The translations under genes were made by a program, and so were the position numbers. DNA of 64,000 nucleotides from Candidatus Viadribacter manganicus. GTDB lineage: Bacteria > Pseudomonadota > Alphaproteobacteria > Caulobacterales > Aquidulcibacteraceae. The stretch covers positions 124,001 through 188,000 of the forward strand of contig NZ_CP013244.1 of assembly GCF_001679665.1 (NCBI RefSeq), written 5' to 3'. The notes under the pieces are model-generated. The model was not told where the DNA came from, made no database searches, and saw only the letters and a program-made list of their open reading frames with translations. Position 1 is the stretch's first letter, and the number at the start of each line of letters is the position of its first letter. This document shows, one piece after another, positions 26,965-36,171 of the stretch.

Positions 26965-28343
26965 TGGGCGCTCCGGGTGTAGGTTTGGCCGAGTTCGAAA
27001 TCAGATGGTGGATCACGTTCAGCGCCGCGTTCATAGACCTGCGCGCCGTCGATAAAGACGCGTTCCGCGACTGCGTAGCTCGAGAGTGGATCGGCTGACC
27101 AAATAACGACATCAGCGCGGCGTCCGTTCTCAAGAGTGCCGGTTTCGTCATCAATGTGCAGGGCGCGTGCAGGATTGCGCGATAGCCAAGTCCAAGCCTG
27201 AGCGCGCGTGATCTCAAGACCAGCACGACGACCATCGGACATCGCCTTGGCGGCCTCTTGGTTCAAACGTTGAATGCCGACTTCGCTGTCGGAGTGAACA
27301 ATCGCGCAGCCACCGCCAGCGTCAACAAACGCGATGTTCTCGCGAATGCCGTCATAGGCTTCGAGCTTAAAGCCCCACCAATCGGCCCACATAGCGGCGC
27401 AGATGCCCTCTTCGCGGAGGAGATCGGTGATCTTGTAAGCTTCGACCGCGTGGTGAAAGGCGGCGATTTCGAAATTGAACTCGTGCGCGACCTGAATGGC
27501 GTTGGCCATTTCATCGGCACGATAGCAGTGCCATTGCAGGATAATGTCGCCGTTCAGAACACCGGCGAGGGTTTCCATTTCAAGGTCGCGATCCGGCGGC
27601 TCGCCGTTGCCCTCTTCTGCGTTCCGTACTTGGCGCGCATAGCGCGCAGCGTTCGCGAAAGCTTGGCGATAGCCGGCAACGTCACCCATGCCAGTTGCGG
27701 GCGATGAGTTTCGTGAACCGTAGACGCGCGCTGGATTTTCACCGCACGCCATTTTCAAACTTTGAGGGGCGCCTGGAAATTTCATCTCCTGAACCGTCGT
27801 TGCACCGAGCACAGGGCGAAGTGTCACGCCGCGGCCGCCGAACAGGTTGCCAGAACCTGGGAGCACGTGGAGCGAGGTGATGCCACCCGCTACTGCGCGC
27901 AGAAAACCGGGATCTTGAGGCCAGACCGAATGTTCAGCCCACACTTCTGCGGTGTTCGGTTGCGTAAGCTCATTTCCGTCTGATGTCGCGTCGATCGAAG
28001 GGGACGGATAGACACCCAGGTGCGAGTGCGCATCGATAATGCCAGGCGTCACAAAACGGCCCGTCGCGTCGATAATTGTGGCGCCCTCCGCGCTCAAATT
28101 CTGACCGACCGCCGCGATGTGACCATCGCGCATCAAGACGTCAGCATTCGAAAGCTCGGCTCCATTGCCATCGAAAACCGTCGCGTTGCGGATCAAGGTC
28201 GGGGTCGATGGTCGGGGCGTATAAGTTGAAGCGAACGGCGCGGGTCCGTTGGATTCAGCTTCGGTGTCCGAGCCAGTTGTCGCGCACGCAGCGAGACCAA
28301 GGATCGCCGCGGACACAATGACGGGACGCAAATTCAGACGCAT
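26961..28343 (-). CDS. Amidohydrolase-family lipoprotein with intact metal motifs
   Basis: The 460-residue protein starts with a lipoprotein signal (lipobox LGLAAC, Cys at about residue 20). A metal-dependent amidohydrolase domain follows: TPTLIRNATVFDGNGAEL, VTPGIIDAHSHLGV (HxH), WHCYRADEM (His), FHHAVEAYK (His) and IVHSDSEVG (late Asp), ending ENGRRADVVIWSADPL. Such imidazolonepropionase-like enzymes hydrolyse cyclic amides or peptides; the substrate cannot be told from sequence. It is first in a two-gene operon with a degenerate paralogue, and is probably held at the membrane facing the periplasm. Confidence 0.85.
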   Translation of the reverse strand: MRLNLRPVIVSAAILGLAACATTGSDTEAESNGPAPFASTYTPRPSTPTLIRNATVFDGNGAELSNADVLMRDGHIAAVGQNLSAEGATIIDATGRFVTPGIIDAHSHLGVYPSPSIDATSDGNELTQPNTAEVWAEHSVWPQDPGFLRAVAGGITSLHVLPGSGNLFGGRGVTLRPVLGATTVQEMKFPGAPQSLKMACGENPARVYGSRNSSPATGMGDVAGYRQAFANAARYARQVRNAEEGNGEPPDRDLEMETLAGVLNGDIILQWHCYRADEMANAIQVAHEFNFEIAAFHHAVEAYKITDLLREEGICAAMWADWWGFKLEAYDGIRENIAFVDAGGGCAIVHSDSEVGIQRLNQEAAKAMSDGRRAGLEITRAQAWTWLSRNPARALHIDDETGTLENGRRADVVIWSADPLSSYAVAERVFIDGAQVYERGAERDPPSDFELGQTYTRSAQ

Positions 28344-28448
28344 AGGCCCTCCCCTTTGGAGCGGGCGGCATCTGAGGGGCTTTAGATCGCCGCCACAAGA
28401 GCTTGCGCGCGTTTTGGGAGAATTCTTCGACGAGGCGCAGCTGGCGCC

Positions 28449-31400
28449 TCAGATGACGCGCTCAACCCCTCTGGCCGCCTTCAATGCTGACCGCGCGGCG
28501 GGACTTGCCGAGGCCAAGCGGCCGGTATTGAGTTCGATCTCGCGGCCATCATTGAGGCGCAACACGAGATGAAGCGGGCGCGCCTCCCCGGGCTGAGCTT
28601 TTGGCAGCGCTGACAGCGTCTGGAGCAACAAATCTAGGGGCGCCCCCTCGCGCAACACGATGCGAAGGTCATCTCCGATCCGAGCTTCTGCAGCTTCGAC
28701 TGGTTCAAAGGAATCTGCGGCGAGCTTCATGTCGCCGTCGCGCCACCTAACCCGGCCGCGGAAGCCGAACGCTTTACCAACCTCGATCACGTCGCGTGCA
28801 GCCTGCACGTTCTCGGGCATGATCATGCCTTCGAAGTCGCCCGTAGGATCGCTCATCGAGACGAACGCCAAGGTCCCGCCTGACATGGCGGGCCGATACT
28901 GAATGCGGCGCACCACACCGGCCATCATGTAGGCCCGCGGCTCGGTCTCACCCTCTTCGACAATATCGGCGTAGCTTGAATATCGATCACCAGCGTCGAC
29001 GAAAAAGTCCGACAACGGGTGACCAGAAAGATAGAAGCCTACACTCTCTCGCTCCGCATCCAGACGATCTTGCGCGGACCAGGCCGGCGCCTTTGGAAAG
29101 ACAGGACGCGCGCTCGGTTCTTCCGAACCGAACAAACTCGCCTGCGAACTGGCGCGTTCTTCAGCAACGCGTTGCGCATACGCTGCAACAATTTCACAAG
29201 CAGCAAGCGCCCTGGCGCGATCGGGCTCAAAACCGTCGAAAGCGCCGGACTTGGCTAGGTTTTCAAGCTGCCGGCGGTTGATGGCCTTGGCATCGATCCG
29301 TTCCGCCAATTCGTGCAGCGCCTTGAACTTCCCCTTCCGCTTCCGCTCCTCAACCACGCTCGCCATCGCGACAAGCCCGACGTTACGCACAGCACCAAGG
29401 GCGTAACGCACCGCCAAACCATCCTCGGTTTTCTCAACGTTAAAGTCGGCTTCGGAATTGTTGAGGTCGGGAGGCAGCATGGGTACGTGAACGCGCTTGG
29501 CGTCTTGCACGAAGCTCGCAAGCTTGTCCGAATTTGAAAGGTCAAGGCTCATAGAGGCCGCGATAAAATCGACAGGATAATGCGCCTTTAGGAATGCAGT
29601 CTGGTACGCAACCACGGCGTACGCAGCGGCGTGTGATTTATTGAATCCATAGCCGGCGAATTCTTCGACGAGATCGAAGATGTGTGAGGCCAGGTTCTCG
29701 CTGACACCCTTCTCCTTCGCGCCCTCGATGAAACGTGATTTTTGCTTCGCCATCTCCGCGGGTTGCTTTTTGCCCATCGCACGACGCAGCAAGTCGGCCT
29801 CGCCAAGACTGTAGCCGGACAAGACCTGAGCGATCTGCATCACCTGCTCTTGGTAGACGATGACGCCGTATGTTTCTTCGAGAATTGGCTTCAAAGTCTC
29901 GTGCAGATAATCAGGCTGCTCACGACCGTGCTTTACATTCGCGAACCGATCGATGTTCTTCATCGGCCCCGGGCGATAGAGCGAAATCAGCGCGATGACG
30001 TCTTCCAGCGTCGTAGGCTTCACTTTGCGCAGGGTGTCCCGCATCCCCTGACCTTCGAGTTGAAACACCCCGAAGGTCAGACCCGATTGCATGAGCCTGT
30101 AGGTCGCCTCGTCGCCGTAGTCTCCGGTGTTGAGATCGATCTTTTCACCGCGAGCCCGGATGAATTTCACGGCGCGGTCGATCACCGTGAGCGTCTTCAG
30201 CCCTAGAAAGTCGAACTTCACCAAGCCCGCTGCTTCGACCCACTTCATGTTGAATTGGGTGGCCGGCAAATGTGCCCGTGGATCGCGATAGAGTGGCACC
30301 AACTCAATGAGGGGACGATCGCCGATCACAACGCCGGCAGCGTGTGTCGATGCGTTTCTATAAAGCCCCTCTAGCTGCAACGCCGTGTCTATGAGCTCGC
30401 GGACCTCCGCCTCGTTTCGCTTCGCCTCTTGCAGCTTCGGCTCGATCTCCATCGCCTGAGCCAGCGTGACGGGGTTTGCGGGGTTCGCTGGCACAAGCTT
30501 TGCCAGCTTATCGACTTGGCCAAACGGCAACTGCATCACGCGTCCGACGTCGCGAAGCACGGCGCGCGCTTGCAGCGTGCCGAAGGTGATAATGTGCGCG
30601 ACGCGATCTTCCCCGTACTTGTTCTTCACGTATTCGATAACTTCGCCACGTCGTTCCTGGCAGAAGTCGATATCGAAGTCGGGCATCGACACGCGCTCTG
30701 GATTCAAGAAGCGCTCGAACAGTAGGCCCCAACGTAGCGGATCAAGATCTGTGATGGTCAGGGCCCAGGCTACCACCGAGCCTGCGCCTGAGCCCCGCCC
30801 AGGTCCCACCGGAATGTCGTTCGACTTCGCCCACTTGATAAAGTCCGAGACGATCAAGAAGTAGCCCGGGAACTGCATCTGCGTGATAACAGAAAGCTCG
30901 TACGCAAGTCGTTTCTCGTAATCCTCAAGCGGCGCTGCGAGTTTATCTCCGAGCGCCTTGACCCTCTCCTTTAGGCCAGCCTCGGCCTGCGCCTTCAACT
31001 CGGCAGCCTCGTCGCGGCCGCGCTTGGTGTCGAAGCGCGGCAAGATGGGTTTGCGCTTCTCGACTTTGTAAGCAGTCCGGCGTGCAATCTCGATGGTGCT
31101 CTCTAGCGCCTCCGGCAGATCGGAAAAGAGCGCGGCCATCTCATCGGCAGAACGAAAGTAATGCTGGTGCGTTACACGCGGGCGATCTTCGGCGCCGAGA
31201 TACGATGATGCCGCGATGCAGAGCAGCGCATCATGCGCCCCGTGATCGGCCTTCTTTTCGAAACGAATGTCGTTCGTCGCGACGATGGGCAGACCAAGGT
31301 CGTACGCCATCTCAAGCAGCGGACCTTCGCTCTCGACCTCGATGAGTTCACTATGACGCTGAAGTTCGACATAGAGGCGATTGGGGAAGGCGTGGCCGAG

Positions 31401-31862
31401 TTGCTTCAAGGTATCGACGGCAATATCTATCTTGCCCTCGGAGATTAACGGAGCAAGTGCGCTCTCGCCCCCGCCGGTTAGCGCAATCAGACCTTCTGAG
31501 TGTTGCAGAAGACGCGAGAACAGAACGTGAGGTTCATCGTGCGATTCCGCTTCTAGATAGGCAGCGCTCGAGAGCTGCATCAGATTTGTGTAACCTGCCT
31601 CACTTTGGGCGATGAGCGCGAACGCCCCTTTCAACCCATGATCACCGCGTACATCGAGAGTGAGACCAACAATCGGCTGAACGCCCAATTCTGACGCGGC
31701 TTCTGAGAACTCAAGCGCGCCGAACAGGTTGTTGGCGTCCGTGAGCCCAAGCGCAGGCATCTGGTGTTTGGCCGCGAGCTTCGCGAGCCCCTTAACTTGG
31801 ATCGCACTCTGCAGCAGCGAATAGGCCGAACGCGCTCGGAGATGAACAAACTGCTGGGGCAT
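28449..31862 (-). CDS. dnaE: DNA polymerase III alpha subunit (replicative)
   Basis: DnaE is the replicative polymerase subunit. The 1137-residue protein has an N-terminal PHP domain ([13 protein letters not shown]), the C-family palm with [16 protein letters not shown] and [19 protein letters not shown] (catalytic Asp pair), [20 protein letters not shown], a helix-hairpin-helix region ([17 protein letters not shown]), and an OB fold near residue 985. The PHP domain lacks the usual second His (RSAYS) and the LTDHGN His (here LTDANN), which fits loss of PHP proofreading in species that use DnaQ. It lies downstream of lolD after about 50 bases. Confidence 0.97.
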   Translation of the reverse strand: MPQQFVHLRARSAYSLLQSAIQVKGLAKLAAKHQMPALGLTDANNLFGALEFSEAASELGVQPIVGLTLDVRGDHGLKGAFALIAQSEAGYTNLMQLSSAAYLEAESHDEPHVLFSRLLQHSEGLIALTGGGESALAPLISEGKIDIAVDTLKQLGHAFPNRLYVELQRHSELIEVESEGPLLEMAYDLGLPIVATNDIRFEKKADHGAHDALLCIAASSYLGAEDRPRVTHQHYFRSADEMAALFSDLPEALESTIEIARRTAYKVEKRKPILPRFDTKRGRDEAAELKAQAEAGLKERVKALGDKLAAPLEDYEKRLAYELSVITQMQFPGYFLIVSDFIKWAKSNDIPVGPGRGSGAGSVVAWALTITDLDPLRWGLLFERFLNPERVSMPDFDIDFCQERRGEVIEYVKNKYGEDRVAHIITFGTLQARAVLRDVGRVMQLPFGQVDKLAKLVPANPANPVTLAQAMEIEPKLQEAKRNEAEVRELIDTALQLEGLYRNASTHAAGVVIGDRPLIELVPLYRDPRAHLPATQFNMKWVEAAGLVKFDFLGLKTLTVIDRAVKFIRARGEKIDLNTGDYGDEATYRLMQSGLTFGVFQLEGQGMRDTLRKVKPTTLEDVIALISLYRPGPMKNIDRFANVKHGREQPDYLHETLKPILEETYGVIVYQEQVMQIAQVLSGYSLGEADLLRRAMGKKQPAEMAKQKSRFIEGAKEKGVSENLASHIFDLVEEFAGYGFNKSHAAAYAVVAYQTAFLKAHYPVDFIAASMSLDLSNSDKLASFVQDAKRVHVPMLPPDLNNSEADFNVEKTEDGLAVRYALGAVRNVGLVAMASVVEERKRKGKFKALHELAERIDAKAINRRQLENLAKSGAFDGFEPDRARALAACEIVAAYAQRVAEERASSQASLFGSEEPSARPVFPKAPAWSAQDRLDAERESVGFYLSGHPLSDFFVDAGDRYSSYADIVEEGETEPRAYMMAGVVRRIQYRPAMSGGTLAFVSMSDPTGDFEGMIMPENVQAARDVIEVGKAFGFRGRVRWRDGDMKLAADSFEPVEAAEARIGDDLRIVLREGAPLDLLLQTLSALPKAQPGEARPLHLVLRLNDGREIELNTGRLASASPAARSALKAARGVERVI

Positions 31863-31913
31863 ATGATTCTCCGCCCCAAAGATAGGCGCTCACACGCCCA
31901 CCTCGAACCCCTG

Positions 31914-32609
31914 TTAGCTGCGTTGAACGAGCTTGCCGTGGTCCAGCGCCATAACCCGGTCCATGTACTTCGCCAATTCCAGGTTGTGGGTTGCAATCAG
32001 GGCAGCCGCGCCCTCGTTGCGAACCAGATCGGACAACGCCGCAAACACCACTTTCGAGGTGTCCGGATCGAGGTTTCCAGTCGGTTCGTCGGCCAAAATG
32101 AGGATCGGATTGTTGATCATCGCGCGAGCAATAGCGACGCGCTGTTGCTCTCCACCTGACAGTTGCGCCGGTTGGTGATGGATACGGTCTGACAATCCCA
32201 TGATCCCCAGAAGGCGTTCGCCCTCGTCCATCGCTTCTTTGCGCTTGCGCCCTGCGATCAGCGCCGGGAGCGCTACATTGTGGATCGCATCGAACTCCGG
32301 AAGGAGATGGTGGAACTGATAGACGAAGCCAATCCGGTTGCGACGAATATTCGTTCGCTCTCCGTCACTCAGCTCCCAACCTGACTGACCATCGATCCAA
32401 ACGTCCCCCGATGATGGCCGCTCAAGCATCCCCGCAGCGTGGAGTAGCGATGACTTGCCCGAGCCCGAGGGACCGATGAGGCCAACAATCTCGCCGGCGC
32501 CAATGTGCAGTTGAACGCCATCAAGCACCGTGAGTGCGCTGCTGCCGGATTGATAGACTCTGCCAACATTTTCCAAGCGCAGGATAGGTCCGTGCGAGGC
32601 ATTACTCAT
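31914..32609 (-). CDS. lolD: Lipoprotein-releasing ABC transporter ATP-binding protein
   Basis: LolD powers the LolCDE complex that extracts lipoproteins from the inner membrane for transfer to LolA. The 231-residue ATPase has Walker A GPSGSGKSS, the Q-loop YQFHHLLPEF, the signature LSGGEQQRVAIARA and Walker B LILADEPTGNLD, followed by the switch His in IATHN. The MacB/LolD-type sequence and the adjacent FtsX-type permease give the assignment. It overlaps the permease gene by eight bases. Confidence 0.95.
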   Translation of the reverse strand: MSNASHGPILRLENVGRVYQSGSSALTVLDGVQLHIGAGEIVGLIGPSGSGKSSLLHAAGMLERPSSGDVWIDGQSGWELSDGERTNIRRNRIGFVYQFHHLLPEFDAIHNVALPALIAGRKRKEAMDEGERLLGIMGLSDRIHHQPAQLSGGEQQRVAIARAMINNPILILADEPTGNLDPDTSKVVFAALSDLVRNEGAAALIATHNLELAKYMDRVMALDHGKLVQRS

Positions 32610-33879
32610 AGCGCAAAGCCTCCACCGGATCGAAGCGAGACGCCCACCACGAGGTCACCAACGTTGCGGCAAAAGTCACGAGCACTGTGAACAGTGAAAT
32701 GCCGATGACTTCGCTCCACTCGACGCGAGCAGGGAGCGTCTCAAGCGAATAGACCGTTCCAGGAAAAACATCGAATCCAGTGGTTTGCTGGATGAAGTTC
32801 TGGATGGCCTCGATGTTGAGGCAGAAGCCGATGCCTAGCAACAATCCCAGGCTCAATCCGATCAGACCCAAGCTCGCACTGGCCATGAAGAACACACGCA
32901 TAATGGCGCCTTTGGTCGCGCCCATCGTGCGCAAGATAGCGATGTCCCGGCTCTTGTTCTTAACAAGCATGATCAGACCCGTGACAATGTTGAGGGCAGC
33001 GATTGTGACCAAGATCATGAGGATCAACCGCATGACGTTCCGCTCGACCACGAGCGCATCGGATAGCCCCTGGCTCTTGGCCCGCCAGTCATAGATCGTG
33101 ACCTCAGGGCCTAAGCGGTTTCGCAATTCCATCATCGTGGCGACTGTTCGGTCGGGGTTTCGGATCCGAATCTCGAGCTCATCGGCCCCATCGCCGCGGC
33201 TGAACAAGATCTGCGCTTGCTCAAGCGGCATGTAGATCAGTGCAGAGTCGAACTCGGCCATGCCGACGCTAAACACACCACCAATCAGGAATGACTTACG
33301 CCGGGGTGTTAGTCCGAACGGAGTTGCCGCGCCCTGCGGCGAGAGAATTGAGATCGCCATATTCTCAGCGGCGCCCAGCGATGCAGCCAAACGATCGCCA
33401 ACCAAGATGCTCGGCGATTCGATGCCTTCGAAGTTTTGGAAGCTCCCCCCACTTCGAATACTGTTCGCGACGATCGGCAGGGCCTCAAGATCGCCACGTC
33501 GCATTCCGCGCACGACGACACCTGCCGCCAGTCCGTCTGGAGACGTCGCAAGCGCTTGGGCATTGATGGTCGGCGCGACATGCAACACATCCGGCGCTTC
33601 TCGGGCGAGTGTAGCAAGTCGCTCAATTTCGCTGCCTGGCAGATTGCGCACATCGACGTAGACGTGACCGTTCACGCCCAAAATGCGCGAAAGCAACGTC
33701 TCCCGGAAGCCGTTCATCACCGACATTGTGATGATGAGCGCCGTCACCGCGAGCGTAATCGCGATCACCGATATCACCGAAATCAGTGCAACACCGCCAT
33801 GGGCCCGCTTCGCGCGCAGGTAACGGCCGGCGAGCATCCGCTCAAACAGGCCAAACGGGGCGCTTCGTCCGTTGCTCAT
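32602..33879 (-). CDS. Lipoprotein-releasing ABC transporter permease (LolC/LolE type)
   Basis: The 425-residue protein has one N-terminal membrane segment (VALISVISVIAITLAVTALI), a large periplasmic MacB-like domain (about 60-270) and three C-terminal segments of the FtsX fold (about 285-415). The N-terminal FERMLAGRYLRAKRAHGGVA is typical of LolC/LolE. Only one permease gene is present with lolD, as in many alphaproteobacteria where a single LolF-like permease may form a homodimer. The ATG at 33879 shares one base with the proS stop (TGATG). Confidence 0.92.
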   Translation of the reverse strand: MSNGRSAPFGLFERMLAGRYLRAKRAHGGVALISVISVIAITLAVTALIITMSVMNGFRETLLSRILGVNGHVYVDVRNLPGSEIERLATLAREAPDVLHVAPTINAQALATSPDGLAAGVVVRGMRRGDLEALPIVANSIRSGGSFQNFEGIESPSILVGDRLAASLGAAENMAISILSPQGAATPFGLTPRRKSFLIGGVFSVGMAEFDSALIYMPLEQAQILFSRGDGADELEIRIRNPDRTVATMMELRNRLGPEVTIYDWRAKSQGLSDALVVERNVMRLILMILVTIAALNIVTGLIMLVKNKSRDIAILRTMGATKGAIMRVFFMASASLGLIGLSLGLLLGIGFCLNIEAIQNFIQQTTGFDVFPGTVYSLETLPARVEWSEVIGISLFTVLVTFAATLVTSWWASRFDPVEALRYE

Positions 33880-35411
33880 CAATAGGCCCGTGCGATCAGG
33901 ATTTCTTCTACGGCTGGCTGCCCGGTAAAGATGCACGGGCCGAACGATTTGGGCTGCGCCATCGGCGCATTACGGATGGTTAGCTTCAAGGCTTTCAGGC
34001 GTGTCCCCACTTCTTCCAACGCAGCGCCGGTGGGCCGGGACCATTGCACGCGCGCCCAGCCTTTGAACTCGCCATCTTCGTCTTCGGTTCCGTAGTACTT
34101 TTCTATGTCGGCGAAGGACGTCAAATCGCCACGGATGTTGGCGTCGAGGCGGGCTTTGGCTTCGTCGAACAGTTCTTTTTGCATGGCTTCCAAGAGCCCT
34201 GGCGCTTGCGCAACGAAATCGCTGCGCGACAGCGTGTGCGATTTGATCTTGTCGCCTTCGCGCAGCATGTTGCGCTTGATGAAGGTGACGTTGCCGCCGG
34301 CCGCATCGCGCGGGCCGATTTCGCAAATCAGCGGCGCGCCACGACGCACCCAGTCCCAGCGTTTGTCGGCGGGTCTGGCGTCCTTTTCGTCAACGTAGGC
34401 GCGCATCGGCGAGCCAAGCGCCGAGCCCTTGTTCAGTTCGGCGACCAGCGCTTTGCAATACTGTTTGAGTTCATCGTCCTCAGGCTTGTTGCGCAGCATC
34501 GGCACAACCACGATCTGACGCGGCGCCATGGCTGGCGGCGTACGCATGCCGTCGTCATCGCCGTGCGTCATGATCATGCCGCCGATGAGACGCGTCGAGG
34601 TGCCCCAACTCGTTGTGTGCGCGAGTGACATGCCGCCGTCTTTATCTTGGTAGCGAATGTTCTGCGCTTCAGCGAAGTGCGTGCCGAGATAGTGCGAGGT
34701 GCCGGCCTGCAGCGCCTTTCCATCTTGCATCATCGCTTCGATCGAGTACGTGCGGTCCGCGCCGGGGAAGCGTTCGTTCTCCGGCTTCTCGCCGCAAACA
34801 ACCGGGATCGCCATCACCTCTTCGACGACGCTGCGATACATCTCAAGCGCGAGCATGGTCTCTTCCATGGCGTCGGCTTCGTCGACGTGCGCGGTGTGGC
34901 CTTCCTGCCAGAGGAATTCAGCCGTGCGCAGGAACAGACGCGTGCGCATCTCCCAACGCATCACGTTGGCCCACTGGTTCATCTTCAGCGGCAGATCGCG
35001 ATACGACTTGATCCACTTGCTGAACGCATCGCCGATGATCGTCTCCGACGTTGGGCGAATAATGAGCGGCTCGGTGAGCTCAGCTTCAGGATCGGGTTTC
35101 AAAGTGCCGTCGATCGCCTTCAGGCGATGGTGCGTGACCACAGCCATTTCCTTGGCGAAGCCTTCGACGTGCTCAGCCTCCTTGGCGAAGAACGAGAGCG
35201 GGATCAGCAGCGGGAAATAATAGTTCTCGTGACCAGTCTCGCGGATGCGACGGTCCATCTCCTGTTGGAAACGCTCCCAGATCCCCATGCCCCACGGCTT
35301 GATGATCATGCACCCGCGCGTCGGCGACGACTCCGCGAAATCGGCGTCGCGGACGACCGTTTGGTACCATTCGGGAAAATCTTCGGCGCGCGTGACCTTA
35401 AGCGCATACAT
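33879..35411 (-). CDS. proS: Prolyl-tRNA synthetase, archaeal/eukaryotic-like type
   Basis: ProS charges tRNA-Pro. The 510-residue protein has class II motifs (VRPTSETIIGDAFSKWI; VMRWEMRTRLFLRTAEFLWQ with motif 2 Arg) and an anticodon-binding domain. The start DFPEWYQTVVRDADFAE, KPWGMGIWERFQQ, FPLLIPLSFFAKEAEHVEGF and the terminal Tyr (ARAY) match the archaeal/eukaryotic-type enzyme, as in Thermus, not the short alphaproteobacterial form that begins MRLSRYFLP. There is no bacterial editing insertion. The C-terminal zinc site looks degraded: RVQWSRPTG and PCIFTGQPA each lack an expected Cys. Start ATG 35411 has an AAAGGAA ribosome site. It occupies the normal proS locus between DUF1467 and lolC. 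Confidence 0.93.
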   Translation of the reverse strand: MYALKVTRAEDFPEWYQTVVRDADFAESSPTRGCMIIKPWGMGIWERFQQEMDRRIRETGHENYYFPLLIPLSFFAKEAEHVEGFAKEMAVVTHHRLKAIDGTLKPDPEAELTEPLIIRPTSETIIGDAFSKWIKSYRDLPLKMNQWANVMRWEMRTRLFLRTAEFLWQEGHTAHVDEADAMEETMLALEMYRSVVEEVMAIPVVCGEKPENERFPGADRTYSIEAMMQDGKALQAGTSHYLGTHFAEAQNIRYQDKDGGMSLAHTTSWGTSTRLIGGMIMTHGDDDGMRTPPAMAPRQIVVVPMLRNKPEDDELKQYCKALVAELNKGSALGSPMRAYVDEKDARPADKRWDWVRRGAPLICEIGPRDAAGGNVTFIKRNMLREGDKIKSHTLSRSDFVAQAPGLLEAMQKELFDEAKARLDANIRGDLTSFADIEKYYGTEDEDGEFKGWARVQWSRPTGAALEEVGTRLKALKLTIRNAPMAQPKSFGPCIFTGQPAVEEILIARAY

Positions 35412-35470
35412 CTGGGGAGGTTCCTTTCGGGCGTCTGGATAGACTGCGCCGAGGCTCCCCGCAACGCGGC

Positions 35471-35719
35471 CTAATGAGCGCGCATATTCCAAAGGTCGAC
35501 GGAAACGGCCCAGAAAACGCCCAGCCAGACCACCGCGGCGATGCCTGCCGCGTAAATTGCCTTCTTCCGGACGTTGTGAACCTTCGGCGCTCCAGGTTCC
35601 GCGCCAGGGACGGTTTCCTCGTCGGCCTCATGGTGGCTCTGAGCTCCCATAGGCAACATCACAAAGAATGCGAGCCACCAACAGATGACGTAGATGGCAA
35701 CGCCAAGAAGCGGGCTCAT
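35471..35719 (-). CDS. DUF1467 family small membrane protein
   Basis: The 82-residue protein has two membrane helices (GVAIYVICWWLAFFVMLPMG and the segment starting AIYAAGIAAVVWLG) joined by an acidic loop with GAQSHHEADEE. This plan, and the position between mce and proS, match DUF1467, a small conserved alphaproteobacterial family of unknown role. Its start overlaps the mce stop by four bases. Confidence 0.85.
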   Translation of the reverse strand: MSPLLGVAIYVICWWLAFFVMLPMGAQSHHEADEETVPGAEPGAPKVHNVRKKAIYAAGIAAVVWLGVFWAVSVDLWNMRAH

Positions 35720-36141
35720 CCGTGTGCGTCCTTGGGAGTTTCCATCAGTTCAATAAGCACGCCGTCAGAATTTTTCGGATCGATGAAGATAATGGGCGTG
35801 CCGTGGGCGCCTATGCGCGGCTCGTTGAGCACGCGCGCACCGCGAACGACCATCTCATCCCGTGCGACGTAGATATCCTGCACCTCGAAACAGATGTGGT
35901 GCTGGCCGCCACGGGGGTTCTTTTCGATGAACTTCGCAATAGGGCTGTTCTCGCCGAGCGGTTCAATCAACTCGATCTGGCTATTGGCAATATTGACGAA
36001 CGCAAATTTCACACCTTGCGCCGGCAGTTCACGGGTCTCGGTAATTGCGCTTTCCGGCACGCCATAGAGGTCCCGATAGGTCTTCTTCGCCGCCTCTATA
36101 GAAGGCACCGCGACGCCGACGTGATTCAACCTGCCGATCAT
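35716..36141 (-). CDS. mce: Methylmalonyl-CoA epimerase
   Basis: The enzyme interconverts (R)- and (S)-methylmalonyl-CoA in propionate breakdown. The 141-residue vicinal-oxygen-chelate protein starts IGRLNHVGVAVPSIEAAKK, with metal ligands in LNHVGVAV, QHHICFEV and GVLIELME, and the family GAQ-type segment replaced by PAQGVKFAFV. Length is normal. It lies 30 bases after rnj and overlaps the DUF1467 gene. The mutase genes are elsewhere. Confidence 0.92.
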   Translation of the reverse strand: MIGRLNHVGVAVPSIEAAKKTYRDLYGVPESAITETRELPAQGVKFAFVNIANSQIELIEPLGENSPIAKFIEKNPRGGQHHICFEVQDIYVARDEMVVRGARVLNEPRIGAHGTPIIFIDPKNSDGVLIELMETPKDAHG

Positions 36142-36171
36142 GGCCCTACTCCCAAGCTCCCCGCCCCAAGA

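Noticed and set aside
28432-28450. Hairpin GAGGCGC/GCGCCTC at the dnaE stop
   Set aside because: No T run follows on the dnaE strand, so it is weak evidence for a terminator.
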